Position numbers and translations under genes: made by a program
The notes under the pieces: generated by a model
Databases searched by the model: none
Told to the model about the DNA's origin: nothing
The model's input: the letters and a program-made list of their open reading frames with translations, nothing else
Assembly: GCA_048013815.1 (NCBI GenBank)
Contig: CM106586.1
Span: 3,348,001 to 3,412,000 of the forward strand
DNA: 64,000 nt
Direction of reading: 5' to 3'
Origin: Setoptus koraiensis
Lineage: Eukaryota; Arthropoda
Shown: positions 54,001 to 63,984 of the stretch, in pieces
How positions within the stretch are numbered: position 1 is the stretch's first letter
Layout: every line of letters begins with the position of its first letter

Positions 54001-57000
54001 CAGGTAGGCGGGTGCCGAGTTGAGCGGCAGCATGTTGAGCGCAGTGAAGGGGGCCGTGGGCGAGCTATCGTGACTGTCCAGTGCTTGTTGCTGTTGTTGT
54101 TGGCCATTCTCCTGGGTGGCGAGCGCGTCGCTGCCGGCGCTCACATGATGGTGATGATAGGCGGGCGACAGGTGCGACGCCCCGGAGCCCAAATATGAGG
54201 GCGGCCGCAGCAGCGCTTCGGGGTAGGGCGCACCCGGTATTCGGGCCGGGTGGTAGAGCGGTAGCGCCCCTGTCGGGAGAGGCAGCACGGGCAAGGGCAC
54301 CTTGGCGGCTTGTATCAACGACAGGGCGGCCGGCGTTCCGTAGTGATGGTGAATGACAGTGGTGCCCGGATATTTGCCACTGTGAGCGGTGCTGAACAGT
54401 CTGTTTGCGCCGTGGGTGTGGCTCAGAATGGCGGGCGCCATGATGGACGGGTACCCGAAGGGCAGACTGGCCGGTTGGGCACCGCTGGCGGGCATACCGT
54501 GACTTAGGAGATTCTCTTGGAGCAATTGTTTCTCCAGCCAGGCGGGAATGTGACCGTGCTGCTGCTCCAGTTCGCCGTTGTTGTCAATCTTTTGTTTGTC
54601 GGGTGCGTCCGCGGCGGCGGCCTCGCTGCTGTCCTCGTTCGACGAGGCAAGCATCTGATCCGGCCCGGCCGACGGGTCAGCGGTTCCGTTGGCGTAGCGC
54701 GTACCCTGCGCTGGCTGCTTCTCTTTGCGGTCCTGTTTCTGTCGCTGCTGGTGCCCGTCGATACTGTAATAATAACCGTCCGACGTGGGGTCCGACGCTG
54801 GGTCGTTGTGATTGTGAGGAGGCGTGCCTTTAGCAGAGTCCGAGGAGGGTGCTGCGCCGGCCGCGGCGTTGGCCATTTTGTAGCGGGTGTTTCGCATGGT
54901 GCTGGCCGCCGCCGCCGACTGACCCAATGTGCCCAGTGCGGTCAGGTAGGCGCCCGATTGTGACCAAGGCACGAGCATCTTGTGCGAGTCAAGCACGGGT
55001 ATTATGCGGTCTTGCAGTATTTCCCGTTGAACGCTCTCCGGCAGCGCCAACAATTGCGCCTCATTCACGGGCCCCTGGTCCTTGAATTGGAGCCCGATGG
55101 GCCAGCCAGACGGCTCGTGATGCAGAGGCTGGTGCTGGTTTCCGGTTGCCCCGGGCTGCCCCCTGTGCCGGTAAATGGAGCCCCTGCCTGTGGGCACAAA
55201 CGGGGCGGCGTGGGTGTGGTGAGCGGCCGAATTTGCTGCCAAATGGGCCACATAGGCGCTCATGTCCTCGTCTGAGTAGGGCCTGTGAAACGACGATCCG
55301 TTTATATACTGGGGCTTGTCAGAATAATCCGTTGTTGTTGATGCGGCGGTAGTTGTGGTAGTGGTGGTAGTTGCGGGCGTTGTTGTGCTGCTGCTGCCGC
55401 CTGGCGGCCCGGTGGTTGTGGCCTCAGTGGCCTGCACCTGAGCACCTGTCGTTGTCATGGGAGTCGTTGTAGAGGTCGCTGCGGGCGCCGGCGTGGGCGC
55501 AAATATCTGAATGGGCGCCTGTGTGGAGGCCATGTACGCCATCGGTTGTTGCTGTTGCTGTTGATGTTGCTGTAGTTGCTGTTGATGTTGCTGGAGTTGT
55601 TGCTGGAATTGTTGCAGTTGCAGTTGTTGCAGTTGTTGTTGTTGCTGCTGGTGCTGCTGCAGCATCAGCTGCTGGCCCGCCGATGTCGCCCCATTGGAGG
55701 CGGCCATCAGGTAGGGTCGATGATTGTAGGCGAACAGCATGTCGTTGCGCAATTGTTGCGCCAGCGTCGACAGTCCGGCCGACGACAGAGTGGCCCCAAT
55801 GGGCAGCTTGGCGCCCGTCGTCGTTGGTGCGGCCGCTGCGCCCGTTGGCGTTGTTGTTGTTGGGCGCGGCAGGTCGCTCGCCTGAAACAACGAGCCGGGA
55901 TGGTGGCCGCCTCTGTAGGCGCCATTGGACAAGTAGTGGCCGGCCAGGTAGTTGGTCGGGCGCCACGGAGCGGGGGGCGCCGGCACGAACATCGGGTAGT
56001 GGCCAATGAGGTGATGCAGGGCGGCCCCGTCGAGCATGGGCGGATACTTGGACTGTTGCTGTTGCTGTTGTGCATACGAATTCAACAGTTGGCTTGTCGT
56101 GGCGGCCGGCGAGCCCGATGCGGCGGTGGCGGCGCCGCCCGCGCCGCTCAAGAACTGCTGCAAATGGGCGGGCACGGGCAGCTTTATCTGGTGACCCAAA
56201 TGATTGATTATGTGGTACTGGCTGTTAACGACGCTGGGCGCATTCAGGGCGGCCCACTGAGCGCCGTTGGTCGTTTGTTTGGCGGGTCCCGCCGCGGGCG
56301 CCCTCGAAGCGGCGTGTGCCGACGGGCCGCCGTTGTTGTTGTTGTTGGCGTTGTTGTTGTTGCCGTTGTTGTTGTTGTTGTTGCCGTTGAGCTTCGCTGA
56401 GGGCGTCTCGTCGCCGAAGATCTGATCGTCGAATTGGGGGTACTGGTGGTGCCGGTTGTTGTTGTTGGACAGGTCCACCTGGTGGCTGTTGGGCCAGCCG
56501 CCGGCCGCTATCAGCTTGATGTCGTTGAGCATCTGCTGGGTGGCCTGCTCCGAGCCGCTCATGAGCGGGGGCGACGAGGTTGTTGTTGTGGTGGTTGTGG
56601 AGGTGGTGGGCGCCGCAAGCCCGTACGTCTTGCCGTACAGGCTATTGTAAATGAATTGGGGCCTGCGCTGGAACAGGTGAGGCGCCAGAAAGTAGGCCTG
56701 GCCGAGGGCCAGCGACTGGTTGTTGAGCTGTTGTTGTTGCTGCTGTTGCTGATTGAACAACTGCTGGTGCAGCATTGAGGCGCTCATTTGATACGGATTC
56801 GACTGCTGATCGGCTTGCGACGTCCTGTTAGTGGTGCTGCTGCTGGCGTGATTATCCGGATTATTGTTGTTGTTGTTGTTGCTGCTGTTGAGCAGGCGAA
56901 ACAATTGGGGCGACTCCGCCGGCGACGAGTACGCCGACAGCGGGGTCCGTTCGTGTTTCAGTTGGTGCATCAGCAGCGGACTCATAGAGTGGCCCGCCAA

Positions 57001-59715
57001 CTGTTGCGTAACAAATTGCTGCTGCTGGCTGTGGCTCGGCTGATTATATTGCCAATTTAGTTGTTGCGACATTGTGCTGGTGGTGGCGCTAGTTGTGGGC
57101 GCCGTTGAAGTGTCGTAATAATGCTGCTGCTGACCGTGACTGTCCATCAAGGCAACAAGTGGCGACGATGTCGATGTGACCCCTATGGGCGATCCCTCGT
57201 ACAAATTCACGTATTGCTGGTGCCTGCTGGACGACGTCAAGTTGTGGTGCTGCTGCTGCTGATGATGATGATGATGTCCCATTGTGCTGGCCGCATCCGG
57301 TTGCGAAGCGCTAGCCATTTGATCTATCGCTTGCTGGCCGATGGAGGCGCTCGTGGTGGTGCTGTCCGCCGCCTGGTTGTTTTGCTGCTGCTGCTGCTTG
57401 AATTGATCCACGTGCTGCTGATACAAGTGGTCGCCCCCGTTGCCCACCGTGGGCAAATAGTGATGATGGTCGCGATCGCTCATTTGTTGCGCCCTCATTT
57501 GCGTGTAGTCGCCGTGGTGCGGGCCCAAATTGATGTAATCGGCAAGCGGCGACTTCTGGTAGTTGACGGGTCTCGCCGGTTGGCCCTTGACGTTGCCAGG
57601 ATTGTTGGTGTCACCGTGATAATGATGATTGTAGCTCTTGATTGACGACGCTAGCTCGCTGGCAGCCTCGTTGGCGGACGACACGTTGTGCCGGCCGACA
57701 ATTGCCGGGCCGGCCACCAGCCGGTCGTGCCCAGACGCCACCATCATGGAGGCGGCCGGAAACGGGGTCGTCCAAGAGTCTTGCGACTGCTGCTTGGCGC
57801 CGCTGGCGGCGTTGTAGCGCGTAGAGTAGGACATGACCGAGGACAGGAAGGGCGACGTTTGGTTTGCAGTGGCGGTCTGATCGCCCGTCACCGCCGACTG
57901 TCCAGGCGAGGCCGCTTGTGACACGGCCAGCGTTGTCTGGATCGATTGCAACTGGTCAGTGGCCGAGTTGTTGCCGCCGCCGCCGCCGCTGCCGTTATTA
58001 CCCGAGCCGGAAGTTGACTGAGCGGCGCCCGTTTCGGTCACGTTCGATGGCGGTGTCTTGTTGTCGGATGTTGCCGCCGGTGCCGTCGGCACAGAGGCAA
58101 GCGGAGCGACAACTGTCGACGTGACATTTGACAGAATGATCTGATGGTGCAACAGGTGATTTGTTGTGTCGGGCGCCTGCGACAGTGCGACACCCGAGTC
58201 GGCCGCTGCGGCCGACGATGGCGCCACGGCCGCCGCCGGCGGTCCGGCGGCTATCGTCTGTCCCGAGTCACTGTCCTCGTACAGTTGTTGAACAAAATAC
58301 GGCCGCTTGAAATGGTGCTGTTGATGGTGGTGGGCCGATTTCTTAAGTCGCTGTATGATGCGGGCAGCCGGCGAGCCGTCCGCGGCATCCGCGTCGCCGT
58401 TGCTCAGCTCGCTCAAGTCCGGCCCGAGCGACAACGATCCAATGTTGTTGTTGTTTGCTGCCGGGCCGGCGGCCGGCTGCTGTTGACTGTTCAGGATTAA
58501 ATTCTTGAACACGTGCTCTAGAAAATTGTGGGCCTGGCTGATGCGCACGAGCTCGTCTTGCAGCTCTTGATTGTTGTGCTGCTGCGACTCACCTGTCTGG
58601 TTGAATTTCCAACTGTCCGACATTCCGGAATTCACAGAATTAACAGAATTAACAGGAGAATTGGAATTCTCCTGCGAAGTGACTTCACTTCGAACTGGGC
58701 CCCTGGAGCTCGAATTTTGAGTTTGCGCTTGTTCGTGCTGCTGCTGGTGCGACTGGTGCTGGTGCAGCGAGGGCGGCGAATCCGCGAACTGGTTGTACGA
58801 GTCGCCCGTGGCCGAGTCTTGCTGATTGTCCACCAGGGCGTTCATGCTGACCAGCGAAAAGTCGGTGCGGGACGGGTATCGGACGTTGGGCGGGCGCTGC
58901 GCGCCGGCCGGCTCGACGGCAACGGGTCGCTGCGGGGGTGACGCTTCTAAATTGTAATTGGTGCTCTCGTTCAGTGTCAGCTCGGCGTCGGCTCGTTGCT
59001 GTTTTTGCGGTTTTTGTCTGGCCCGTTGCTTGCCTACGTCGTCGCCGTCGTTTGTCTGCTCGGCACCCGCTGGCCGCCGTTGGCCTGTTCTGTTGGCCTG
59101 TTGGGGCCCCCGATTGGCGCTATTCGGCTCAGCAGCGCCTCTGGCGGACGAGTCCGCAGGCCTGCTTGTGGTGCTGGTACTGGTGCCGGTCGAGCCTTGC
59201 TGCTGCTGCTGGCCCGACTCAGGCTGGCTAGTGGTGCTCGTCACGTAGGTGATGCCGCCCGCCGACAGGTAGTCGTCGGCGCTGGGATCGCTGTCCAGGG
59301 TGAGCGACGATGTTGTTGTCATAACGGGCCTGTAAGGCTCATATTGTTGTTGATCGGTTGTTGTTGTTGTTGGTGGTGGTGATGCTGTTGTTGTGGCTGT
59401 CGTGTTGTTTGTGGTGGCCGTTTCGTTGAAGCCACTACTGGACAATGAGTAGTATTGCGCCAGTGAGTCGCTTGTTTCATTTGTGAGGCTCGTCTTGTCG
59501 TTTTGCTGCTTCTGTTGCGACGACGGCGACGCTGCCGACAAATTTGGTGTCGATTGAGCAACAATCAAGTGATTAGCTGGCATAAAATCGGTAAATAATA
59601 ATACAATTAATAGTGACAATGTTGCATATCTAATGTCCATCATGGCGCTGATCATTGTTGCTGACCTGTTGCCCCGCATGACATCGCTGTGTTTCATTTT
59701 CAGGCTAATTTTCAA
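51019..59715 (-). CDS. Giant low-complexity secreted protein of unknown family
   Basis: One open frame of 2,898 codons. Several Met codons lie at the start; the signal peptide begins best at one of the pair at 59643/59640 (MMDIRYATLSLLIVLLFTDF), so the true start may be 24 codons inside. The mature protein is dominated by Gln, Asn, Ser, Thr, Ala, Pro and His: runs of up to about 12 Gln, Asn runs, TTTTTT and HHHHH clusters. Islands of ordinary sequence occur, e.g. LRPVVHLGKQAIISPLIRAR, TQKRPQTRLKVKYIRVP, and the last 500 residues with basic pairs (GKRVRKPS, SRTGKRLFGG). No known domain recognised. Such proteins are often matrix, cuticle, silk or gland products; convertase-like Lys-Arg sites would also allow a precursor. 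The coding DNA is visibly richer in G+C than its flanks, and the frame is kept over 8.7 kb, which strongly argues for a real gene. Long plus-strand frames inside it are mirror images of its repeats. Confidence 0.8.
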   Translation of the reverse strand: MKISLKMKHSDVMRGNRSATMISAMMDIRYATLSLLIVLLFTDFMPANHLIVAQSTPNLSAASPSSQQKQQNDKTSLTNETSDSLAQYYSLSSSGFNETATTNNTTATTTASPPPTTTTTDQQQYEPYRPVMTTTSSLTLDSDPSADDYLSAGGITYVTSTTSQPESGQQQQQGSTGTSTSTTSRPADSSARGAAEPNSANRGPQQANRTGQRRPAGAEQTNDGDDVGKQRARQKPQKQQRADAELTLNESTNYNLEASPPQRPVAVEPAGAQRPPNVRYPSRTDFSLVSMNALVDNQQDSATGDSYNQFADSPPSLHQHQSHQQQHEQAQTQNSSSRGPVRSEVTSQENSNSPVNSVNSVNSGMSDSWKFNQTGESQQHNNQELQDELVRISQAHNFLEHVFKNLILNSQQQPAAGPAANNNNIGSLSLGPDLSELSNGDADAADGSPAARIIQRLKKSAHHHQQHHFKRPYFVQQLYEDSDSGQTIAAGPPAAAVAPSSAAAADSGVALSQAPDTTNHLLHHQIILSNVTSTVVAPLASVPTAPAATSDNKTPPSNVTETGAAQSTSGSGNNGSGGGGGNNSATDQLQSIQTTLAVSQAASPGQSAVTGDQTATANQTSPFLSSVMSYSTRYNAASGAKQQSQDSWTTPFPAASMMVASGHDRLVAGPAIVGRHNVSSANEAASELASSIKSYNHHYHGDTNNPGNVKGQPARPVNYQKSPLADYINLGPHHGDYTQMRAQQMSDRDHHHYLPTVGNGGDHLYQQHVDQFKQQQQQNNQAADSTTTSASIGQQAIDQMASASQPDAASTMGHHHHHQQQQHHNLTSSSRHQQYVNLYEGSPIGVTSTSSPLVALMDSHGQQQHYYDTSTAPTTSATTSTMSQQLNWQYNQPSHSQQQQFVTQQLAGHSMSPLLMHQLKHERTPLSAYSSPAESPQLFRLLNSSNNNNNNNPDNHASSSTTNRTSQADQQSNPYQMSASMLHQQLFNQQQQQQQQLNNQSLALGQAYFLAPHLFQRRPQFIYNSLYGKTYGLAAPTTSTTTTTTTSSPPLMSGSEQATQQMLNDIKLIAAGGWPNSHQVDLSNNNNRHHQYPQFDDQIFGDETPSAKLNGNNNNNNGNNNNANNNNNGGPSAHAASRAPAAGPAKQTTNGAQWAALNAPSVVNSQYHIINHLGHQIKLPVPAHLQQFLSGAGGAATAASGSPAATTSQLLNSYAQQQQQQSKYPPMLDGAALHHLIGHYPMFVPAPPAPWRPTNYLAGHYLSNGAYRGGHHPGSLFQASDLPRPTTTTPTGAAAAPTTTGAKLPIGATLSSAGLSTLAQQLRNDMLFAYNHRPYLMAASNGATSAGQQLMLQQHQQQQQQLQQLQLQQFQQQLQQHQQQLQQHQQQQQQPMAYMASTQAPIQIFAPTPAPAATSTTTPMTTTGAQVQATEATTTGPPGGSSSTTTPATTTTTTTTAASTTTDYSDKPQYINGSSFHRPYSDEDMSAYVAHLAANSAAHHTHAAPFVPTGRGSIYRHRGQPGATGNQHQPLHHEPSGWPIGLQFKDQGPVNEAQLLALPESVQREILQDRIIPVLDSHKMLVPWSQSGAYLTALGTLGQSAAAASTMRNTRYKMANAAAGAAPSSDSAKGTPPHNHNDPASDPTSDGYYYSIDGHQQRQKQDRKEKQPAQGTRYANGTADPSAGPDQMLASSNEDSSEAAAADAPDKQKIDNNGELEQQHGHIPAWLEKQLLQENLLSHGMPASGAQPASLPFGYPSIMAPAILSHTHGANRLFSTAHSGKYPGTTVIHHHYGTPAALSLIQAAKVPLPVLPLPTGALPLYHPARIPGAPYPEALLRPPSYLGSGASHLSPAYHHHHVSAGSDALATQENGQQQQQQALDSHDSSPTAPFTALNMLPLNSAPAYLIRIPAPGGGALTAGGTFSTMASKLRPVVHLGKQAIISPLIRARLKHAYYTGRPNGYMMASPAIRIIHHYDASSSSPASSVSAGGPYPVPPHHHVHLSAAPAHIRIPLPPAPAIYHIGGAAPLPVPPALLYPASVLQPIVTQTTHSANDNNNNQQSQSNANNNNNNNNNNNQQQLVSSRPPPTSASAINHIQQATENLVSLTGLASLVDEMVSSSGLDSSPALALANVISSLTSGANSGAAVASQNAPTGLSVTTTTSNASPSPLLSWKNLINANLWRDKNYLFTGNNRLKDFTELTAQKRPQTRLKVKYIRVPVAIYETPVSGSSGNDYGDNNGSGKSNSNDADSNSQSGSSSSDPSSSSGAHSNGATGSGASSSSGHANSAAAGSASSTGGPTSLDGGTSTGPNKPGQSLNSASPSDLHYKLSLPADLSEYIMNDLNDGAAGSMSIPSYIAHTGQQHHHKSHNAKNHHHYYASDASHLRPVIKKNHYPAIAGALMELRPLADSSSAGYDNYPAAAHPAGGRHRNPNKYQSSFISPLESVIDTLTSSGASDDDDDDDEDQVASSDLPAVESFISSIILGNNHQPRSHILESSSAMKKPFKKVSPIRHLSTSASELYHHNVYRPGSWAGLGHSGKRVRKPSVAKLSLAELASRTGKRLFGGSGSQSASYTFVDSPSNKRSVRPVLVPLTNVQKDPSVPNNLDSENKLLYTMVKELVGQQQQQQQHQHDHTDHYYASPSTTRYSQHFGNTELIDRSMKSSPAPSVQALADRKKGKKRKNHHVWSKSKLKIKSEPAKNVATTSGGQQDKTKDHRSSKYDKMPSFRTIVSKTWPFILYGGTTLLNNPIFNPAIVGAQQPAAPWKKLLFSRLKRSSISNQLQQQQQTPPTNRNNSYVQQLEKHFDPAQAPVQSQQPQQPPQQQPQQQQQQQQQQQQPQQQPPHQQSPTQLQQQPVQKEPSKPIIDLQSTFSRTKSKLLNRFMSSAEHWRSPSKYVYVL

Positions 59716-59734
59716 TTATGGTCGCAATTTTGAA

Positions 59735-59830
59735 GCTGTCGTTGCTGCTGTTGCTGCTGTCGTTGGTGTTGTTGCTGTTGGTGTCGTTGGTGTTGGTGTT
59801 GTTGTTGTTGCTGCTGTTGGTGTCGTTGTC
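59735..59830. repeat. (GTT/GCT/GTC)n trinucleotide repeat
   Basis: Immediately upstream of the start of the giant gene. All three plus frames are open through it. Confidence 0.85.
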
Positions 59831-59921
59831 GTGTTGTGTCGATAGAAAACTGTCATCGCACGCTGAATCATTATAATATATACGCTGGGCGATAGATGAA
59901 CTGACTTTCACACGATTCGGG

Positions 59922-60008
59922 GCGACTCAACGGTTTTCGCGAGGCGCGAACAGTCTTGGCAAGACGCGAATAACTCTCACGAGATGCGAACAATTTTCAC
60001 GAGACGAT
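59922..60008. repeat. About 21-28-bp tandem repeat, four copies
   Basis: Units of the type CGAGACGCGAACAATTTTCA, with GAGGCGCGAACAGTCTTGG and GAGATGCGAACAATTTTCA as variants. Confidence 0.75.
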
Positions 60009-60049
60009 CGCGTCCACAAGTGCGACTGTTTGCGCATTTGCTGCCATCG

Positions 60050-60170
60050 ATTCGGTGATATTTTTCGGCGATGCTTTTCGGTGACGCTTTTCGACGTTGC
60101 TTTTCAGTGATGCTTTCGGTGACGTTTTTCGAAGGTTTTTCAAAGGTTTTTCCAAGATTTTTCGGAGATT
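60050..60170. repeat. Degenerate TTTTCGGTGATGC tandem repeat
   Basis: About nine units around TTTTTCGGTGACGC, gradually changing into TTTTTCAAAGG. Apparently expanded locally and then eroded. Confidence 0.75.
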
Positions 60171-62899
60171 TCTCTCTGGGAGATGCTGCGAACAACGTTC
60201 TGGCGGGCGCACTGGTCGCGACTGACGCAATCACTCTTGATGGCGCAACGAGCTCGGCCGTCGGCTATTATTAGCCGCGTCTATTGTTGGGCTGGTCAGT
60301 TGGGCCGACTCTCGCTTTATGTGTCTCTTTATGCGTCTCTTTACCTGGCGAGGCAATGAAAACTGTTGCAGCCACACAAAGCGCAGTCGAGATAATAAAG
60401 GTTAATTAATATTTTTGATGCTCACTTGCTTGCTGCTGGCGTGGATGCCGCTTGCTGCTGTTGTGGATGTTGTAGATGTTGCTGTTGCTGCTGATTGAAT
60501 TGATTGAAATATTGGCCGAAACAACGAGAGTTAATTTTGCGAGCGCAATCAACGACGCCGAGATACATAGTGACGATGCGGTTGCTTGTCGTCTATTGTG
60601 GCTCGGTCATTTTGTTGCCGCCAAGCGAATGCGATGCTTGCGATATTTGCTATTTTTGTGTGTTATATTTGTCGTCGTTGTCGTCGTCGTCGTCGAAAAC
60701 TCTTACCTAAAACCGTTACTGGCCGAAGATGGCCACCGCTCTCTTTCGCTTTCTCGTCGGGCCGTCGCGATCGAGACGGGCGAACAAGTAGAGAGAGAGA
60801 GAGTTCAAACAGAGGAGAAAGGAGGTTCTGGTGACGACGATGACGGCCGGCATGCCGATGGAAATAAGACAATGGATCTCTGGCAAACAATCGCGAAACT
60901 CGCTGAGCCATACTCACTGAGTGATACACTTCGAGCCAGTGTGTAAACGATCGCTTTGTATCCATCGGTGACAGTGCTCTCACCGCCGTTTGTTTGTCTC
61001 CGCGACAAACTCTCTAGCGGAGTTTGTTTGTTTGTGTTTGTGTTGACCACCTCGCTGCTTGTGCATTATGTAACTTGTACCTATAAGCTCGTCGATACAA
61101 AGGCCATCGAGAAAGTATGTGTGTCGTGGAGCCGCAGAGACGCTGCTCAGTGCATTTATTATTCTTATGAGATGCTGATGTCGATGGACTCGACCGCTCA
61201 CACACCGAGCAAACTCGATCGACAAACTGCATCAAACTGCCGATCGAGTGGCCACGCCAAGCCAGAGACGACACTTCGCTAAAGTGACTTTAGCGAATTA
61301 TCTCTCTCAGGCACATTTAGCATGTAGATCGTCGTCAATCGTTGCTGCCACTGTCGCACGATGATTAAATTTACCAATTTTCCAAATTGTCACTCACCTG
61401 TTGCCTGCCGTCCGATATACACAGTCATCTGATAGACAGAGTTACCTGTGTCGTCTGACGCACACAGTCACCTGTCGAATCGTTGCCGCCGCTGCTGCTG
61501 CTGCTCGAGCCCCATTATGGCGTTTGTTGCGGTTCAACTGGTCGCTGCCATCGGCCAGGCAACTCGCTCGCCACAACTCGCTCGCCAGTGGCCTGGCCGA
61601 GTGACTGACCATCGCAGGAGCTATTGACATCGGATTGATTGTTTCTAGATGCTCCCTCTCTCAGATACTGCGACACACACAAACAAATCGTAGCAGCAGC
61701 AGTAGCGCCAGCAAATAGAGTGAGGGATCAAAAACCAGCAAATAAACGCACTTCACTCACGGCTCATCGTGAACTATGCCGACTGGGCTAACATTGTGAA
61801 CAAATAAGAGTAATGCCCTCGTCGCTATTTCCATCATTTGCATGTTGCTCGCAACATCGCTCAACAACAACAAACAAATATCTAGGGGAACTTTCACTTG
61901 TCTCTGATGCGATGCATCATTATTGTGCTTGCATGTTGCATAACATCGGCGATTACTGCCAGTAACAAAGTGACAATCACGGCGACAATCAGAGTGAGAG
62001 TTCAAGTGAGACAAAATGTGACAAATGTGCTACCGATGAGGAACGCTCAAATGACTACGGCCAGGTAATGACTGTCATTGATCCTTTCTTGAATCTCTGC
62101 TGAATCTCTGACGAATCTCTGGCGAATCTCTGGTGTGTTTCTCAGCGAAAATAAATTAAATGCTCGGAAGAGAGCGTCACAAATCGATACTGATTGTCAC
62201 ATGCCGATACCATTACGACTGCCACCGACAATTGTGTTGCCGACTCTCATCTGATGCAATAATCGTCATATAGTGTAATCGTTCTTTTTTTATATCAGTT
62301 GAGTTGTCAGTCTGAGAAGGAACTGCACTGCCAACTGTCCACATTTTTCGCTCACCATTTGCCGGCTGGTTGCAGACACATCTTTGGTGGTTGGTTGGTT
62401 GCATCGCATGCGAAAAACTCTTTTCTCACACGACACTCAATCGATAATTGAGATCATTGTGGTGCCCCAATCTGGTTGATCCGACAGAACGCTCAGAATG
62501 GCAGCGTATCTTATTTTTAGTTGGCTAAACATCATCACGCATCTCGCATGGCTCCAATCAGAGAAATAATGCCTCAAGTATAAGTACTTTCGTCACAAAG
62601 GTGACAATAACTATGACTGGTCGCGCCAACAACTTATCGGCCGGCATCACTTTGCACGATGATCATCCACACAAATCAGGCAATGATCAGACAAATGCCG
62701 AGGGAAAGAAAACGTCGAAAACCTTGATTGCTGATGAAAATATTGGAAACAAGGATATAGGCAGGCACCAAAGTTTCACGGTTAAATTTAAATTACCGCA
62801 TATTTTAATCATTAGCCGGTACTGGAATGGCGTTGTTGGCAGACCGATGAACATATGTCTCTATTTTTAGGATGACATTTCTGCATGACAGGGTCCTAT

Positions 62900-63130
62900 T
62901 TTTTAACAGAGTCTCAGATAGCTTTCTGATGCATTGAATGGCGACAGCGAGCCGCAGACGACTGCGGTCTTGCGATCTATAATTAGAACATCCACGGATA
63001 GATTCTTCGATTCTTCCATCAGGGAGCCATACAAATCTTTCGACACTGTATTTTTGACTAAATTGCCGGTTCGTTGTGGAGCCATCATAATTTTTCAATC
63101 GGAAAATTATCTTATACATCGAAGATCGTA
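62900..63130. repeat. Dispersed ~220-bp repeat, copy A
   Basis: Counterpart of 50755-50975. It lies 55 to 280 bp upstream of the start of the last gene. In one minus-strand frame both copies read NTVSxDLxG...ESKNLSV.(V/I)LIIDR and stop at the same place, so a fossil coding piece is possible, but other frames are also similar. Confidence 0.75.
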
Positions 63131-63183
63131 CATCGAAGATCGTTCCAGAATTCAATTTAAATCGCATATTTTTTATTGCTAAG

Positions 63184-63984
63184 ATGCAAAGATTGACTCT
63201 ATCAGTTTTGCTGGCCATCTCGGTCTCCGGGCTACTGATTGCTGTGTGTGAAGCCGGCATATTCTCAAGAAACAAGAGTAAACAAGTCCAGATAGACCCA
63301 GAAGTAGCAGAGATGGAGTGGAAAGCAAGGCGCAAAGAGAGAATTTTGGAAAGGTACGCCGAATACGAGCAATTGAACAGTCAAACTCCCGAAGATGGTG
63401 AAAATGACGACAAAGTTGAGACTGTTGAGCAAAAATCCGATCCGAACAGAGAGTTCTTCAAGGATATCGAATTAAGCCAAGAACAGAATGACATCATAAA
63501 TGATTACAAAGTTCATGTCAAATCGTTGGTTATGGATTCATTGTTTCCTAGTGAAACTCTGACAAACCTTGTAAGTTACATTGGATCTAAGACAAGACTT
63601 TCGTTGGCCCTAGACGAAGGATTGAGTTTCGATAGGCCCTCTATCTATACTTATGTAGCCATAAGTAGATTGGATGAGGCAAAGTTGAAAGATTATGTAA
63701 GATTGGCAGGTATGCAAGAATCTGATTTGGTAGACAGTTGTAAAGACTTTTTTCAACAGAGATCCAAATATGCCTACAGCAAGCCGGATCCATCAGCCTT
63801 GGTGAAAGCCGAGATACCCGTTGAACAATTCATAGTTTTGGCTAAGGCAAATATTCCAGTTCATCTTCTTGCATATGAGGCATTATTGGCCAATTCGGAC
63901 GTATTTATTTTGGAATCATATTCGAAAGTGTGCATGTTAACTGAGGCCAAAGATCAAATCGGACCTCTAGGAACTCTATTCTAA
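63184..63984 (+). CDS. Secreted protein of unknown family
   Basis: 266 residues, single exon, complete. Signal peptide about 1-24 (MQRLTLSVLLAISVSGLLIAVCEA). Next comes a basic, charged helix (VAEMEWKARRKERILERYAEYEQL), an acidic linker, and from about residue 95 a probably folded part (IINDYKVHVKSLVMDSLFPSETL...). Only two cysteines follow the signal peptide (LVDSCKDFF and YSKVCML), which could pair. I recognise no domain. The start is the only Met that gives a signal peptide. The 3' flank is beyond the window. Confidence 0.75.
   Translation: MQRLTLSVLLAISVSGLLIAVCEAGIFSRNKSKQVQIDPEVAEMEWKARRKERILERYAEYEQLNSQTPEDGENDDKVETVEQKSDPNREFFKDIELSQEQNDIINDYKVHVKSLVMDSLFPSETLTNLVSYIGSKTRLSLALDEGLSFDRPSIYTYVAISRLDEAKLKDYVRLAGMQESDLVDSCKDFFQQRSKYAYSKPDPSALVKAEIPVEQFIVLAKANIPVHLLAYEALLANSDVFILESYSKVCMLTEAKDQIGPLGTLF

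Larger units (their letters stand above)
59716..63183. other. Gene-free, repeat-rich region upstream of the giant gene and of the last gene
   Basis: About 3.5 kb. It resembles the first 19 kb in style: triplet repeats, short tandem repeats and many short frames without protein character. The largest plus frame (60476-60946, 156 codons) mixes a hydrophobic, Val-rich repeat translation with charged sequence and is not convincing. Probably promoter and 5' regions of the two flanking genes. Confidence 0.5.

Noticed and set aside
51177-59382. Many plus-strand frames of 60-270 codons inside the giant gene
   Set aside because: They mirror the repeats of the minus-strand gene (poly-Leu/Val from Gln codons) and have no independent support.
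60476-60946. 156-codon plus-strand frame as a gene
   Set aside because: It combines a translated GTC/GTT repeat with charged sequence and ends without any recognisable context.
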